Positions 1 through 7,420 of a stretch of DNA of 64,000 nucleotides are shown one piece after another. The notes under the pieces were generated by a model. That model made no database searches. It saw nothing but the letters and a program-made list of their open reading frames with translations, and had not been told where the DNA came from. Every line of letters begins with the position of its first letter. Positions within the stretch are counted from its first letter, which is position 1. The position numbers and the translations under genes are program-made. This DNA comes from Nocardia inohanensis NBRC 100128 (GTDB lineage Bacteria; Actinomycetota; Actinomycetes; Mycobacteriales; Mycobacteriaceae). The DNA lies in NCBI RefSeq assembly GCF_001612945.1, contig NZ_BDBK01000014.1, positions 248,001 through 312,000 of the forward strand. Direction: 5' to 3'.

Positions 1-485
1 GCGTGCGGGAGTCCAACCAGTCCAAGGTCTTCGACACCGGCACCTGCGTCGGCATCAGCCGCAATCTCCCCACCGATCCGACCGATTGCAGCAAGTCGCA
101 CGCCTTCGAAATCGTCTCCACCGTGGACCTGGGCCCGCGTTTCACCGGCGGCCCGCCGTCCAAGGACGAGCAGGACAAGTTCATGGAGGAGGCCTGCGCC
201 AAGGACTCCACCGACTACCTCGGCTCGCCGGACGCGCTGCGCAACAAGACCCTCACGCTGTTCTGGGACTTCCTCGACACCCGCAGCTGGCTGGCGGGCA
301 GCCGCAGCCTGAACTGCATGATCGGCAAGGGCGCGGACCAGGAGGGCTTCGCGGCCATCACCGGTTCGGCGCGCGGCGAGATCCTGATCGACGGGCAGGC
401 CCCGGTGCCGCCGCCGAACAACGGCCGCTCCACCCCGTCGCCACTACCCGGCGCCGCCCCGCCCGTCATCCCGGCGCCGCGGTGA
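1..485 (+). CDS. Septum formation family protein, C-terminal part (cut by window edge)
   Basis: The reading frame is open at the left edge, so only the last 160 or so residues are present. The segment carries a CVGIS start, a SKSHAFEIV stretch and further cysteines (C62, C104 counting from the first visible codon), the pattern of the actinobacterial septum-formation domain, an extracytoplasmic module behind a membrane anchor. The tail is Pro-rich and ends in a low-complexity PPVIPAPR stretch. It precedes a mini-metallopeptidase, the order seen for Rv3835-Rv3836 in M. tuberculosis. The family name comes from domain similarity; the biochemical role is unknown. Confidence 0.7.
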   Translation, partial: VRESNQSKVFDTGTCVGISRNLPTDPTDCSKSHAFEIVSTVDLGPRFTGGPPSKDEQDKFMEEACAKDSTDYLGSPDALRNKTLTLFWDFLDTRSWLAGSRSLNCMIGKGADQEGFAAITGSARGEILIDGQAPVPPPNNGRSTPSPLPGAAPPVIPAPR

Positions 486-546
486 TCGGCTTTCCGATTA
501 TCGACGGCCCGGTGCTCGGCGGCGCGGCGCGGCGGAACGGATAGGC

Positions 547-900
547 ATGCCGGTCTCCATGTCCGACGACCGCTTCGAGCAGCTGGTCGGGGAATCGCTC
601 GACCTGATTCCGCCGGAGCTGGCGCGGGCCATCGACAATGTGGTGGTTCTCATCGAGCCCCGCAGTGAAGAGGACCCGCACCTGCTCGGGCTCTATCACG
701 GGATCGCCCTCACCGACCGGGACTACAGCCACTATGCCGGGGCCTTGCCGGACACCATCACCATCTATCGCGAAGCCATCCTGGAGATGTGTCGCAGCGA
801 AGAAGAAGTGGTGGAGGAGGTGGCAATCACAGTGATTCACGAAATAGCGCACTATTTCGGGATTGACGACGACCGCCTTCATCAGCTGGGATGGGGCTGA
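547..900 (+). CDS. Metallopeptidase family protein (minimal zincin)
   Basis: A 117-residue protein with the zinc-peptidase motif HEIAHYFGID near residues 97-106, where the two His and the Glu are the expected zinc ligands and catalytic base and the following Asp is the likely third ligand. The compact size and acidic N-terminal half fit the single-domain zincin-like family (PF06262 type) represented by Rv3836. Substrate is unknown. It follows the septum-formation gene by 61 bases and precedes the PE-like gene by 64 bases. An alternative start is the ATG at 559, which would remove four residues. Confidence 0.85.
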   Translation: MPVSMSDDRFEQLVGESLDLIPPELARAIDNVVVLIEPRSEEDPHLLGLYHGIALTDRDYSHYAGALPDTITIYREAILEMCRSEEEVVEEVAITVIHEIAHYFGIDDDRLHQLGWG

Positions 901-964
901 AGTCCGCGGCAGCTGGAAATTAGCTGACCGCGTTATCGGGGGAAGCGCCGAAGGGAGTCCGAGC

Positions 965-1276
965 ATGGTCGGCCACGTGCACGTACAGGCGGAGGTCATT
1001 CTCGCCGCCGCCTTGGAGCTGGATCTGCTCGCCGAAAGACTGGCCGCCGCCTCGACCTTCGCCGGACCCGCCACCCATGTGCTGCCCTCGGGCACCGAAG
1101 AGGTGTCTTTCCTGGCCGCCGGGCATTTCAACAACGCGGCGCTGAGCCATGACCGAGCCGTCGCGCAGGGCATTCTCGAACTGCATCACGCCGCCGCCAC
1201 GCTGCGCAGTCAGCTCGCGCAGTACATCGCGCAGGACGCGGTGCGGGCCGTCGGCGTCGCCGCCATCCAGGTGTAG
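965..1276 (+). CDS. PE-family-like type VII secretion substrate
   Basis: A 103-residue helical protein without a signal peptide. It has the PE layout: a first long helix rich in Ala/Leu/Glu, a turn around residues 38-46, and a second helix ending in Y87-I-A-Q-D91, which fits the YxxxD/E type VII secretion signal. The start at 965 is chosen because GAAGGGAG lies seven bases upstream; the frame is open further upstream but only inside the preceding gene. It is followed 14 bases later by a PPE-like gene and then an EspG-like gene, so it is the likely heterodimer partner of that PPE protein. Confidence 0.8.
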   Translation: MVGHVHVQAEVILAAALELDLLAERLAAASTFAGPATHVLPSGTEEVSFLAAGHFNNAALSHDRAVAQGILELHHAAATLRSQLAQYIAQDAVRAVGVAAIQV

Positions 1277-1290
1277 AGGGGAACACTCGA

Positions 1291-2469
1291 ATGACGCTGG
1301 GAATCACCGGGGTGTTCTGGCTGCCCCGCATGGCCGAACTGAACTCCGTCTCGCTGAACGCGGGCGCGCACGCGATTCCGATCGCCGCCGCCGGCAGTTC
1401 GTGGGGCGTGCTCACCGCCGCCTGGGTGGATGCCACCGCGACCGTCGCCCGGGTCATGGCCGAACTGGGTGTCGGCTTGCAGGGCATCAACGGACTCAAT
1501 GTGCTGGGGCGGCTCACCGGTTTCAATCTCTGGGCCGAACAGCAGGGCGTGATGGCCGCGGTGATGGCGGGCAAGGCCGCCTTCAACGCCACCGCCTACA
1601 CCGTGGCCTCGATCGCCATGCCGAGCCTGCCGGAGATCGCACTGGTCGAGACGGCGCGGGTGGCCGCGCACTCCACCGGTGGCGCGCTCAACGGGACCGC
1701 CGAAGCGGCCGAGGCGGCCAAGCTGGCCCTCGATATCCGGGCCGCGCTCGTCATGGAGACCTACGAGGCCGCAACCACTTTCATGGTCAGCACGCCGGGA
1801 CAGTTCCTGATGCCGCCGCCCATCGCCATGGGCGCGGGTTCGGCCGACGGCGGTGACGCGTTCGGCACCGGCGGCGGGGATCCGATTCAGATGGCCATGA
1901 CGGCCGCTACCGCGCTGGCCAACAATCCGGCCGTGATGAGTGCGCTCTCGCAGGCCGGGCAGGTGGCCGGGACCGTGGTCACCACGGGCGCGACCAGTGT
2001 CGGCAATGTGGCGAGCAGTGCGGTCACGGCGATCACCAATGCGGTGACGCAAACTTCCACCGGCGGCGCGACGCAGCTGCCGATGACGGCGGGCGCGAGC
2101 GTCGCGGCCGGTGGCGCGGCTGCGGTCGGCACCCGTGCGGCGTCCTTCGGGAGCGGCGGGGTGAGCATCGGAAACGGTGGCGGCACTTTGAAATTGCCCG
2201 AGGGCTGGGGTGCGGGCGCCGCGATCGGTGGCGGCGCGACGACTTCCGCGCCGGTCGCGCCCGTCGCGGAACCGGTCGCGGCGGCGGCGAACAATGGCGT
2301 CGCGCCGGTGCGGAACGCGGGTTCCGGCAGTCCATTGCTGGGCGCGCAGGCCGAGGACGAGGACGAGACGCACAACGGCAACGGGTACGGGCGGTCGGTC
2401 GAGCACTTCGCCGACGGCCGGGCCATCGCGCCCGCGGTGATCGGCGGCGATCCGGCGGATCAGCGGTGA
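1291..2469 (+). CDS. PPE-family-like protein
   Basis: A 392-residue protein whose first 170 or so residues resemble a PPE domain: FWLPRMAELNS near residues 9-19 stands where LPPEINS is found in mycobacterial PPE proteins, followed by long Ala-rich helices containing the tryptophans of SWGVLTAAW. The rest is low-complexity Ala/Gly/Thr/Val sequence and an acidic stretch near the C terminus. Known PPE proteins pair with PE proteins and are exported by ESX systems with an EspG chaperone; both partners flank this gene. Its stop overlaps the next start by four bases (GTGA), which implies translational coupling. The canonical PPE motif itself is degenerate. Confidence 0.75.
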   Translation: MTLGITGVFWLPRMAELNSVSLNAGAHAIPIAAAGSSWGVLTAAWVDATATVARVMAELGVGLQGINGLNVLGRLTGFNLWAEQQGVMAAVMAGKAAFNATAYTVASIAMPSLPEIALVETARVAAHSTGGALNGTAEAAEAAKLALDIRAALVMETYEAATTFMVSTPGQFLMPPPIAMGAGSADGGDAFGTGGGDPIQMAMTAATALANNPAVMSALSQAGQVAGTVVTTGATSVGNVASSAVTAITNAVTQTSTGGATQLPMTAGASVAAGGAAAVGTRAASFGSGGVSIGNGGGTLKLPEGWGAGAAIGGGATTSAPVAPVAEPVAAAANNGVAPVRNAGSGSPLLGAQAEDEDETHNGNGYGRSVEHFADGRAIAPAVIGGDPADQR

Positions 2470-3293
2470 CGGTGCTGGGTGCGGGCCGCGGTCCGGCCCA
2501 GCTGCGGGCGGTGACGCTCGCACTCGACGAATTGCAGTATCTCCAGGAGACATTGGGGATCGACGAACTTCCCGTGGTGCTGAATGCCATGGGGCGCTAC
2601 GACAATGCGGCCGACCACGACGCGGCGATGGCCGCTGCCGCCGCGTCGCTCACCGAACGCGAATTGCTCGACGGCGGCGAAGTGCATCCGGAATTGGCCG
2701 AGCGGCTGCGGGTGCTGAACCGGCCGCACTGGGTCGTCGCACTGCGCTGGTACGTGGACGGGCAGGTCAATCGCGGTTGTATCGCCAAGGGTGACGACTT
2801 CGAGGTGGTCGTGCTGCGCGGGGCGGACTCGTACATGCTCGACGAAGCCGGGCATGATCTGCCGGGCACGCTGATGGCGGCGCTCGGTCCGGCGGATCCG
2901 CTCGAGATCGGCGGCATGAACGCGCCCACCGAAGACTTGGCGCCGATCTTCGACAATGCCGGGGATGTCACCACCACCGCGAATCAACTTGCGCGTGTGG
3001 GCAATCCGGCCCGTGACGCGCAGACGCTGGCCGCCGCGCTGGTACAGGTGCATTCGCACGCCGAGATCGTCGGGGTCGTCTACGGTGACGGCGCGCGCGA
3101 GGTCACCGACAATCACGTCGCCGTGTTCAACACCCGCCACGGCCGGCTGCTGGCCATCGCCAGTCGCGCGGACGACGGCACCAAGTGGACCGCGCTGGCC
3201 AGCGGGACGCCGGGCCGTTTGCGGACGGCGCTCCAAGACCTGATCAACTCGCTACCGCTGCGTTCCGAGTTCCCCGGCGCGAATCCGCGCTGA
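2466..3293 (+). CDS. EspG-like ESX secretion-associated chaperone
   Basis: A 275-residue cytoplasmic protein that starts at a GTG overlapping the PPE stop. The sequence order of an EspG fold is recognisable: an N-terminal helix LALDELQYLQETLG, a segment on Leu/Glu-rich helices (ELLDGGEVHPELAERLRVL), then a beta-rich core with PHWVVALRWYVDG and a C-terminal strand-helix part (GDGAREVTDNHVAVFNTRHG). Known EspG proteins bind the helical tip of PPE proteins and keep PE-PPE dimers soluble for the ESX machinery. No ESX core component lies in this window, so the secretion system served must be encoded elsewhere. Confidence 0.75.
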   Translation: MTVLGAGRGPAQLRAVTLALDELQYLQETLGIDELPVVLNAMGRYDNAADHDAAMAAAAASLTERELLDGGEVHPELAERLRVLNRPHWVVALRWYVDGQVNRGCIAKGDDFEVVVLRGADSYMLDEAGHDLPGTLMAALGPADPLEIGGMNAPTEDLAPIFDNAGDVTTTANQLARVGNPARDAQTLAAALVQVHSHAEIVGVVYGDGAREVTDNHVAVFNTRHGRLLAIASRADDGTKWTALASGTPGRLRTALQDLINSLPLRSEFPGANPR

Positions 3294-3295
3294 TC

Positions 3296-3397
3296 ACCCC
3301 CGAGGTCATCCCGGCATGCTTTTAGCCGGGATCCACACGCCGACTTCGCTTCGAACCGTGTGGATTCCGGCCGAAAGCGCGCCGTAATGACGGGGGT
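3296..3397. repeat. Long imperfect inverted repeat (REP/BIME-like)
   Basis: The arms are 3296-3338 and 3358-3397. ACCCCCG at the left is matched by CGGGGGT at the right, GTCAT by ATGAC, and the centre-proximal ATCCACAC by GTGTGGAT. Each arm has its own small palindrome (CCGGC..GCCGGG; CCGGC..GCGCCG). It fills the whole gap between two convergent genes and could act as a terminator. A degenerate half-copy (GTCATTCCGGCATG) occurs near 60261. Confidence 0.7.
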
Positions 3398-3398
3398 G

Positions 3399-4061
3399 TC
3401 AGCCCATGGGGTCGTCGCCGGTGGGGGCGATATCGTCGCCGAACGGCGGGAGGTAGCGGCCCCAGCGGGTGCATTCCCAGGTGCCGTTCGCGGCGGGCAG
3501 CAGTTCGATCGTCTCGGTGTTGTCGAGGTGATTGTTGGCGGCGAAACTTCGCGGCACACCGGTCAATTCGCGCGACACCAGGCGCATGGCCGCGCCGTGG
3601 CTGACCAGGATGACATCCGGCGCATCCGGATCGGTCAGGTAGTCGGCGCGAATCTGTTCCAGCGTGGGCACGTAACGGTCCAGCACCTCGCGGCCCGATT
3701 CACCGCCGGGCACCCGCATGCTCAGATCATCGAAATGCCATGCGTGATAGATGTCCTGGAACGTCTCGTGCGCCTCGCGGGTGTTCAGCCCTTCCAGATC
3801 GCCGAGCTGCACTTCCTGCAATCCTTCGAGCGGCACCAGCGGCACGCCCGTCGCCGCTTCGATGTAGCTGCCAGTTTGCCGCGCCCGCAATGCCTCCGAC
3901 GAGAACAGCCGCTGCGGCGGTGCGATCAGATTCGATCCGAACGTTTTCGCCTGCGCCACACCGCGTTCGGTGAGCGGCAGCCCCGGGAGCCGGGTGTCCA
4001 GGATCTTGGCCACATTGCCTTCGGTCTCACCGTGCCGCACCAGAATCAATTTGCCGGTCAC
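3399..4061 (-). CDS. Histidine phosphatase family protein (Rv3837c-like)
   Basis: A 220-residue phosphoglycerate-mutase-fold protein. The N-terminal LVRHGETEGN holds the catalytic His; LTERGVAQA, the SSEALRARQTG loop and the second catalytic His in VSHGAAM complete the active site. Substrate is not predictable from the sequence. It starts at a GTG overlapping the pheA stop, so pheA and this gene form one transcription unit, the same arrangement as Rv3838c-Rv3837c. Downstream it runs into the inverted repeat at 3296-3397. Confidence 0.9.
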   Translation of the reverse strand: MTGKLILVRHGETEGNVAKILDTRLPGLPLTERGVAQAKTFGSNLIAPPQRLFSSEALRARQTGSYIEAATGVPLVPLEGLQEVQLGDLEGLNTREAHETFQDIYHAWHFDDLSMRVPGGESGREVLDRYVPTLEQIRADYLTDPDAPDVILVSHGAAMRLVSRELTGVPRSFAANNHLDNTETIELLPAANGTWECTRWGRYLPPFGDDIAPTGDDPMG

Positions 4062-4975
4062 AGGTCAGCCACCCCCTTCTTGAGGTCGGTCAGCCAGACC
4101 GCCGCCGGTTCGTCGGGCGGCGGCGGGGTTCCGGTGGCCGAGGTCGCCGGCCAGGAACCCAGGTAGCGAATCCGGGCGGCGGTGCGGTGCAGGGCTTTCA
4201 GCGCCTCGGCGACCGCGGCATCGTCGATATGCCCGACGCAGTCCAGATAGAAGCGATAGGTGCCCATCCCGGTGCGGGTGGGCCGCGACTCGATGCGCGT
4301 GAGATCGATACCGCGGGTGGCGAATTCGGCGAACGCGCGCATCAGCGAGCCCGGCTCGTTGGCCAGCTCCAGCACGATGGAGGTCCGATCCGCGCCCGTG
4401 CGCTTCGGCGCCGGTCGCGGCGTGGTCACCAGCACGAACCGGGTGATGGCCCGATCATGGTCGGCCACACCGGAAGCCAGCACCGCCAGCCCCCGCCGCT
4501 CCCCCGCCAGCAGCGTGGAGACAGCGGCATCCGCGTGCCCGGCGACGACATCGTCGGCGGCGGCGGCATTCGAAGCGGATGTGTACATCTCGGCCTGCGG
4601 CATCCGATGCGCCAGCCACATCCGCACCTGCGCCGCCGCAACGGGATACGCCGCGACCCGCCGCACCTCGCTCAGCATGATCCCCGGCCGCCCGACGATC
4701 GTGAACGCCACATCCAGTTCGGCCTCGGCGATGATCTGCAACCGCGGCCCGACGGCCAGCGCATCGAGGGTCGGCGCGATCGACCCTTCGACGGAGCTCT
4801 CGATCGGCACTACCGCCGCTTCGACCTCCCCGGCCCGCACCAACTCGATCGCCGCCCCTTGACTCGGAGCCGGGACACGCTCGACCGGCCCACCGAATAG
4901 TCCGGTGGACTCCAATTTCGCGAGGGCCATCTCCGTGAAGGTTCCGGACGGCCCGAAGTAGGCGATGCGCGGCAC
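4058..4975 (-). CDS. pheA: Prephenate dehydratase
   Basis: PheA converts prephenate to phenylpyruvate in phenylalanine synthesis. The 305-residue protein begins RIAYFGPSGTFTE, has the catalytic TRF motif near residues 178-180 (DRAITRFVLV), and a C-terminal ACT domain with PGSL and ESRP, the residues that bind Phe for feedback control. It is monofunctional, with no chorismate mutase segment. The start is GTG. The 180 bases upstream hold one copy of the conserved 121-bp element (4999-5119), whose Shine-Dalgarno-like end is about 23 bases from the start codon. Coupled to the following phosphatase gene by a 4-base overlap. Confidence 0.95.
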   Translation of the reverse strand: MPRIAYFGPSGTFTEMALAKLESTGLFGGPVERVPAPSQGAAIELVRAGEVEAAVVPIESSVEGSIAPTLDALAVGPRLQIIAEAELDVAFTIVGRPGIMLSEVRRVAAYPVAAAQVRMWLAHRMPQAEMYTSASNAAAADDVVAGHADAAVSTLLAGERRGLAVLASGVADHDRAITRFVLVTTPRPAPKRTGADRTSIVLELANEPGSLMRAFAEFATRGIDLTRIESRPTRTGMGTYRFYLDCVGHIDDAAVAEALKALHRTAARIRYLGSWPATSATGTPPPPDEPAAVWLTDLKKGVADL

Positions 4976-4998
4976 GCTAACGACATTACTGTCCTGTT

Positions 4999-5119
4999 CC
5001 GCCTCCCCGGATACTTAGCCGGCAGCAAAGTGCCGTCGACGTTCCTGACCCGTAGTCACGTCCGGTGCCGAAAGGTTCGGTCGTACCCGGCGAGTTACCC
5101 CGAACCTCACGAAATCAGC
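4999..5119 (-). other. Conserved 122-bp leader element, copy A (before pheA)
   Basis: Read on the minus strand it starts GCTGATTTCGTG at 5119, contains CGGGGTAACTCGCCGGGTAC, and ends CGGGGAGGCGG at 4999. It is one of four copies in the window with the same length and the same end blocks (others at 6476, 15096 and 55855). The small hairpin CGG-GTACGA-CCG is retained. It lies between the upstream hypothetical gene and pheA in the direction of transcription. Function is unknown; a cis-regulatory RNA leader is the favoured reading. Confidence 0.6.
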
Positions 5120-5155
5120 CGCCACCTCGGATGTCCGACAGCACCGGGACCGGGG

Positions 5156-5569
5156 TCAGGCGAGGGCGGTGAGTGCGGTGGCCACGGCCGGATCGTCGGA
5201 TTCGATGGCGAGCAGAACGCTGCGGAAAGCCTCGACCGCGGGCGGCTTCAGGCCCTTCAGGAAGGCGATATCCGGTGCGGTGAGGGCGGCGCGGATGTCT
5301 TCGCCGCAGAGTGCGGCGACGGTCGCGGCGACGATGGCGATGGCGCGGTCGCCGGAATCGGTGCGGGCGACGAAACCGGTGTCGGCGTGGGCGATTCGGA
5401 CCAGGAACTCGGAGATCGCCTCGTCGCCGGCGGTCAGGTCGAGGACTTCGGTTCCGGGGGTCGCCGCGATCGGGCGGACCAGGTCCTGGGTGAGGCCGCG
5501 GGCGGGGGCGGGCGGCATGGAGAGGGAGAGCGCGACCGGTTCGGGCGCGGGGGGCAGATCGTGCGGCAC
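5156..5569 (-). CDS. Hypothetical protein
   Basis: A 137-residue, mostly helical acidic protein with no membrane segment or signal peptide. The C-terminal half (DIAFLKGLKPPAVEAFRSVL) is a helical Ala/Leu-rich stretch. I do not recognise the family. The minus-strand frame has the strong G/C third-position bias of its neighbours, and the open frames on the other strand do not look like protein. The start is a GTG with no clear ribosome binding site; a TACCGT seven bases or so upstream suggests a leaderless transcript. It lies upstream of element A and pheA in the same direction. Confidence 0.6.
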   Translation of the reverse strand: MPHDLPPAPEPVALSLSMPPAPARGLTQDLVRPIAATPGTEVLDLTAGDEAISEFLVRIAHADTGFVARTDSGDRAIAIVAATVAALCGEDIRAALTAPDIAFLKGLKPPAVEAFRSVLLAIESDDPAVATALTALA

Positions 5570-5634
5570 TCGTTCACGGTAGCGAGCGGGTCGATTCGGA
5601 GCGGGGTACGGGTTGCGCGGGCGACCTGCGTCAC

Positions 5635-5653
5635 TTAGCTTAGGTTTACCTAA
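5635..5653. promoter_or_regulatory. Iron box (IdeR/DtxR operator)
   Basis: TTAGCTTAGGTTTACCTAA matches 16 of 19 positions of the known IdeR/DtxR consensus TTAGGTTAGGCTAACCTAA. It ends 18 bases before the preferred start of the DUF2470 gene, where a repressor would block transcription when iron is sufficient. Confidence 0.8.
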
Positions 5654-5671
5654 TTCATGATGGAGGTGTGT

Positions 5672-6448
5672 ATGCCACCCGCGGCTGCTCCGGTTGCCTC
5701 ACCCACTACCGCCGAGCGCGTGCACAGTGCGTGCAGCCACGCCGAGAGTTCGGTGCTGGCCCTGCCGGGGCTGGATCCGGTGCCCACCTCGGTGCATCGG
5801 CTGCGGCTGTGCGGGGACATGGTCATCGCCGTGCCCGCCGAGACCACCGCCGCCATGCTGGTGGATCGGTGCGGCACCACCGGATCACCCGCCGTGCTGG
5901 AGCTGACCGACAACGCGCCGCTGCCGCTGCGGGAACCGGTGCGGGCGCTGGTCTGGCTGCGCGGATGGGTGCACGCGGTTCCGGCGCATGCGCAACGGGC
6001 GCTGGCCACCGCGGTCGCCGAGGATCATCCGCATCCGAACCTGCTGGATGTCGGGCACACCTCGGTGCTGATGCGGCTGGTCATCGACTCCGCGGTGGTC
6101 GCCGATACCGCCGGCGCGGATTCGGTGACGCGCGAACAACTCCGGGCGGCCCGGCCCGATCCGTTCTGCGGCATGGAGGCAGCCTGGTTGCAGCATCTGC
6201 ACGCCGACCACGCCGATGTCATCGACCGGCTGGCGCGGCATCTGCCGACCGCCATGCGCCGGGGTGCGCTGGTGCATCCGCTGGCCATCGACCGGTATGG
6301 GGTGACGCTGCGGGTCGAGGCCGTCGACCGTGATCACGACATCCGGCTGCCGTTCCACGCGCCCGCCGATGATGTCGAATCGCTGAGCCGGGCGGTACAG
6401 ACCTTGGCGGGCAATCCCTTCCAGCGCGGATTGCACAGCACCCGCTAA
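5672..6448 (+). CDS. DUF2470 domain protein, iron-regulated (Rv3839-like)
   Basis: A 258-residue cytoplasmic protein. The C-terminal 90 residues (from EAAWLQHLHADH through DVESLSRAVQTLAG) form a DUF2470 domain, found in heme-utilisation and pyridoxamine-oxidase-like proteins. The N-terminal part resembles the companion domain in Rv3839 with a central beta-rich core. The start at 5672 is chosen because GGAGG lies five bases upstream; ATGs at 5657 and 5660 are in frame but lack such a site. The iron box just upstream implies IdeR control and a role in iron or heme metabolism; the reaction is unknown. Confidence 0.75.
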   Translation: MPPAAAPVASPTTAERVHSACSHAESSVLALPGLDPVPTSVHRLRLCGDMVIAVPAETTAAMLVDRCGTTGSPAVLELTDNAPLPLREPVRALVWLRGWVHAVPAHAQRALATAVAEDHPHPNLLDVGHTSVLMRLVIDSAVVADTAGADSVTREQLRAARPDPFCGMEAAWLQHLHADHADVIDRLARHLPTAMRRGALVHPLAIDRYGVTLRVEAVDRDHDIRLPFHAPADDVESLSRAVQTLAGNPFQRGLHSTR

Positions 6449-6475
6449 CCTCATGATCGCGAATGAAACGCTACA

Positions 6476-6599
6476 ACTGATCTCGCGACTGTCGGGGTAA
6501 CTCGTCGGGTACGCCCGAAACCCAACCCATCGCATAACGCAGGCACGGATCGACAAGTCTCGCGGCACTCGGCTGCCCGCTGAATACTCGGGGAGGCGG
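6476..6599 (+). other. Conserved 122-bp leader element, copy B (before CPBP gene)
   Basis: Starts ACTGATCTCGCG at 6476, contains CGGGGTAACTCGTCGGGTAC and the hairpin CGGG-TACG-CCCG, and ends CGGGGAGGCGG at 6599, two bases before the TTG start of the next gene. The end block therefore also serves as the Shine-Dalgarno sequence. The CCCGA of the hairpin could instead pair with the terminal TCGGG and mask that ribosome binding site. Confidence 0.65.
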
Positions 6600-6601
6600 A
6601 A

Positions 6602-7336
6602 TTGCGGGCCATACGGGTCGAGATCGCGGTGGTACTGGTCGTCACGTTCGGATTGAGCGGGGCCAATGCGCTGCTTTCGCTGATCGAGAGCGCGCTCTCA
6701 CCGGGCGGAGTGGGCGGGCAGACGGTCGCGTTGAATCCGTCGCGGGCCGCGCAATCCTTGCTGGACCTGCTGTTTCAGCTGTTGAGCGTGGGGCGGCTGC
6801 TGGGGTGGGCGGCGCTCGGGCTTTACCTGTTGTGGCGCAGCGGGATCGGGCCGCGGCTGATCGGATTGGCCCGGCCCCGATGGCGATCCGATGTACTGCC
6901 CGGCCTGGTTTTGGCCGCGGTGATCGGCATCCCGGGACTCTGCCTCTACCTGATCGCGCACGCGCTGGGCGTGAGCGTCACGATTGTGCCCGGCTCGCTG
7001 GAGCATTGGTGGCGGCTGCCGATGCTGGTGCTGAACGCCTGGGCGAATTCCGCGGCCGAGGAAGTGCTGGTCGTCGCCTATCTGATCACCCGGCTGCGCG
7101 CGCTGGGCTGGTCGGAGAACCGATCGCTGCTGGCATCGGCGCTGCTGCGGGGCAGCTATCACCTGTATCAGGGCATCGGCGGCGGGCTCGGAAATCTGGT
7201 GATGGGGTTGGTGTTCGGACGCTATTGGCAGCGCAGCAATCGACTGTGGCCGCTGCTGCTGGCGCACGCGCTGATCGACACCATCGCCTACCTCGGATAC
7301 GCCGCGCTGCGCGGTCACGTGTCCTGGCTGCCGTAA
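6602..7336 (+). CDS. CPBP family intramembrane metalloprotease
   Basis: A 244-residue polytopic membrane protein with about six hydrophobic segments. The diagnostic CPBP features are the glutamate pair in SAAEEVLVVAY (about residue 152), a His in GSYHLYQG (about 185) and a His in HALIDT (about 221), placing a likely zinc site in the membrane. The EE is not followed by the usual xxxR, so the first motif is slightly degenerate. Known relatives process CAAX-type proteins or bacteriocins; the substrate here is unknown. It starts with TTG directly after element B, with GGGGAGGCGG as ribosome binding site. Confidence 0.8.
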   Translation: MRAIRVEIAVVLVVTFGLSGANALLSLIESALSPGGVGGQTVALNPSRAAQSLLDLLFQLLSVGRLLGWAALGLYLLWRSGIGPRLIGLARPRWRSDVLPGLVLAAVIGIPGLCLYLIAHALGVSVTIVPGSLEHWWRLPMLVLNAWANSAAEEVLVVAYLITRLRALGWSENRSLLASALLRGSYHLYQGIGGGLGNLVMGLVFGRYWQRSNRLWPLLLAHALIDTIAYLGYAALRGHVSWLP

Positions 7337-7420
7337 TCCCGGTCACGCTCACCGAACTCCGGCGGCCGTAATGCGATTGGAATGAACCGCTCGAGCGCTT
7401 CCATCAGTAGGCTTTCCTTG

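Noticed and set aside
863..964. Longer N terminus for the PE-like protein
   Set aside because: The extra codons lie within and just after the metallopeptidase gene; a good ribosome binding site precedes 965.
5075..5115. SigB/SigF-type promoter (GGTT-n14-GGGTAC) inside element A
   Set aside because: The GGTT half is not kept in copies B, C and D although the GGGTAC side is, so it cannot explain the conservation.
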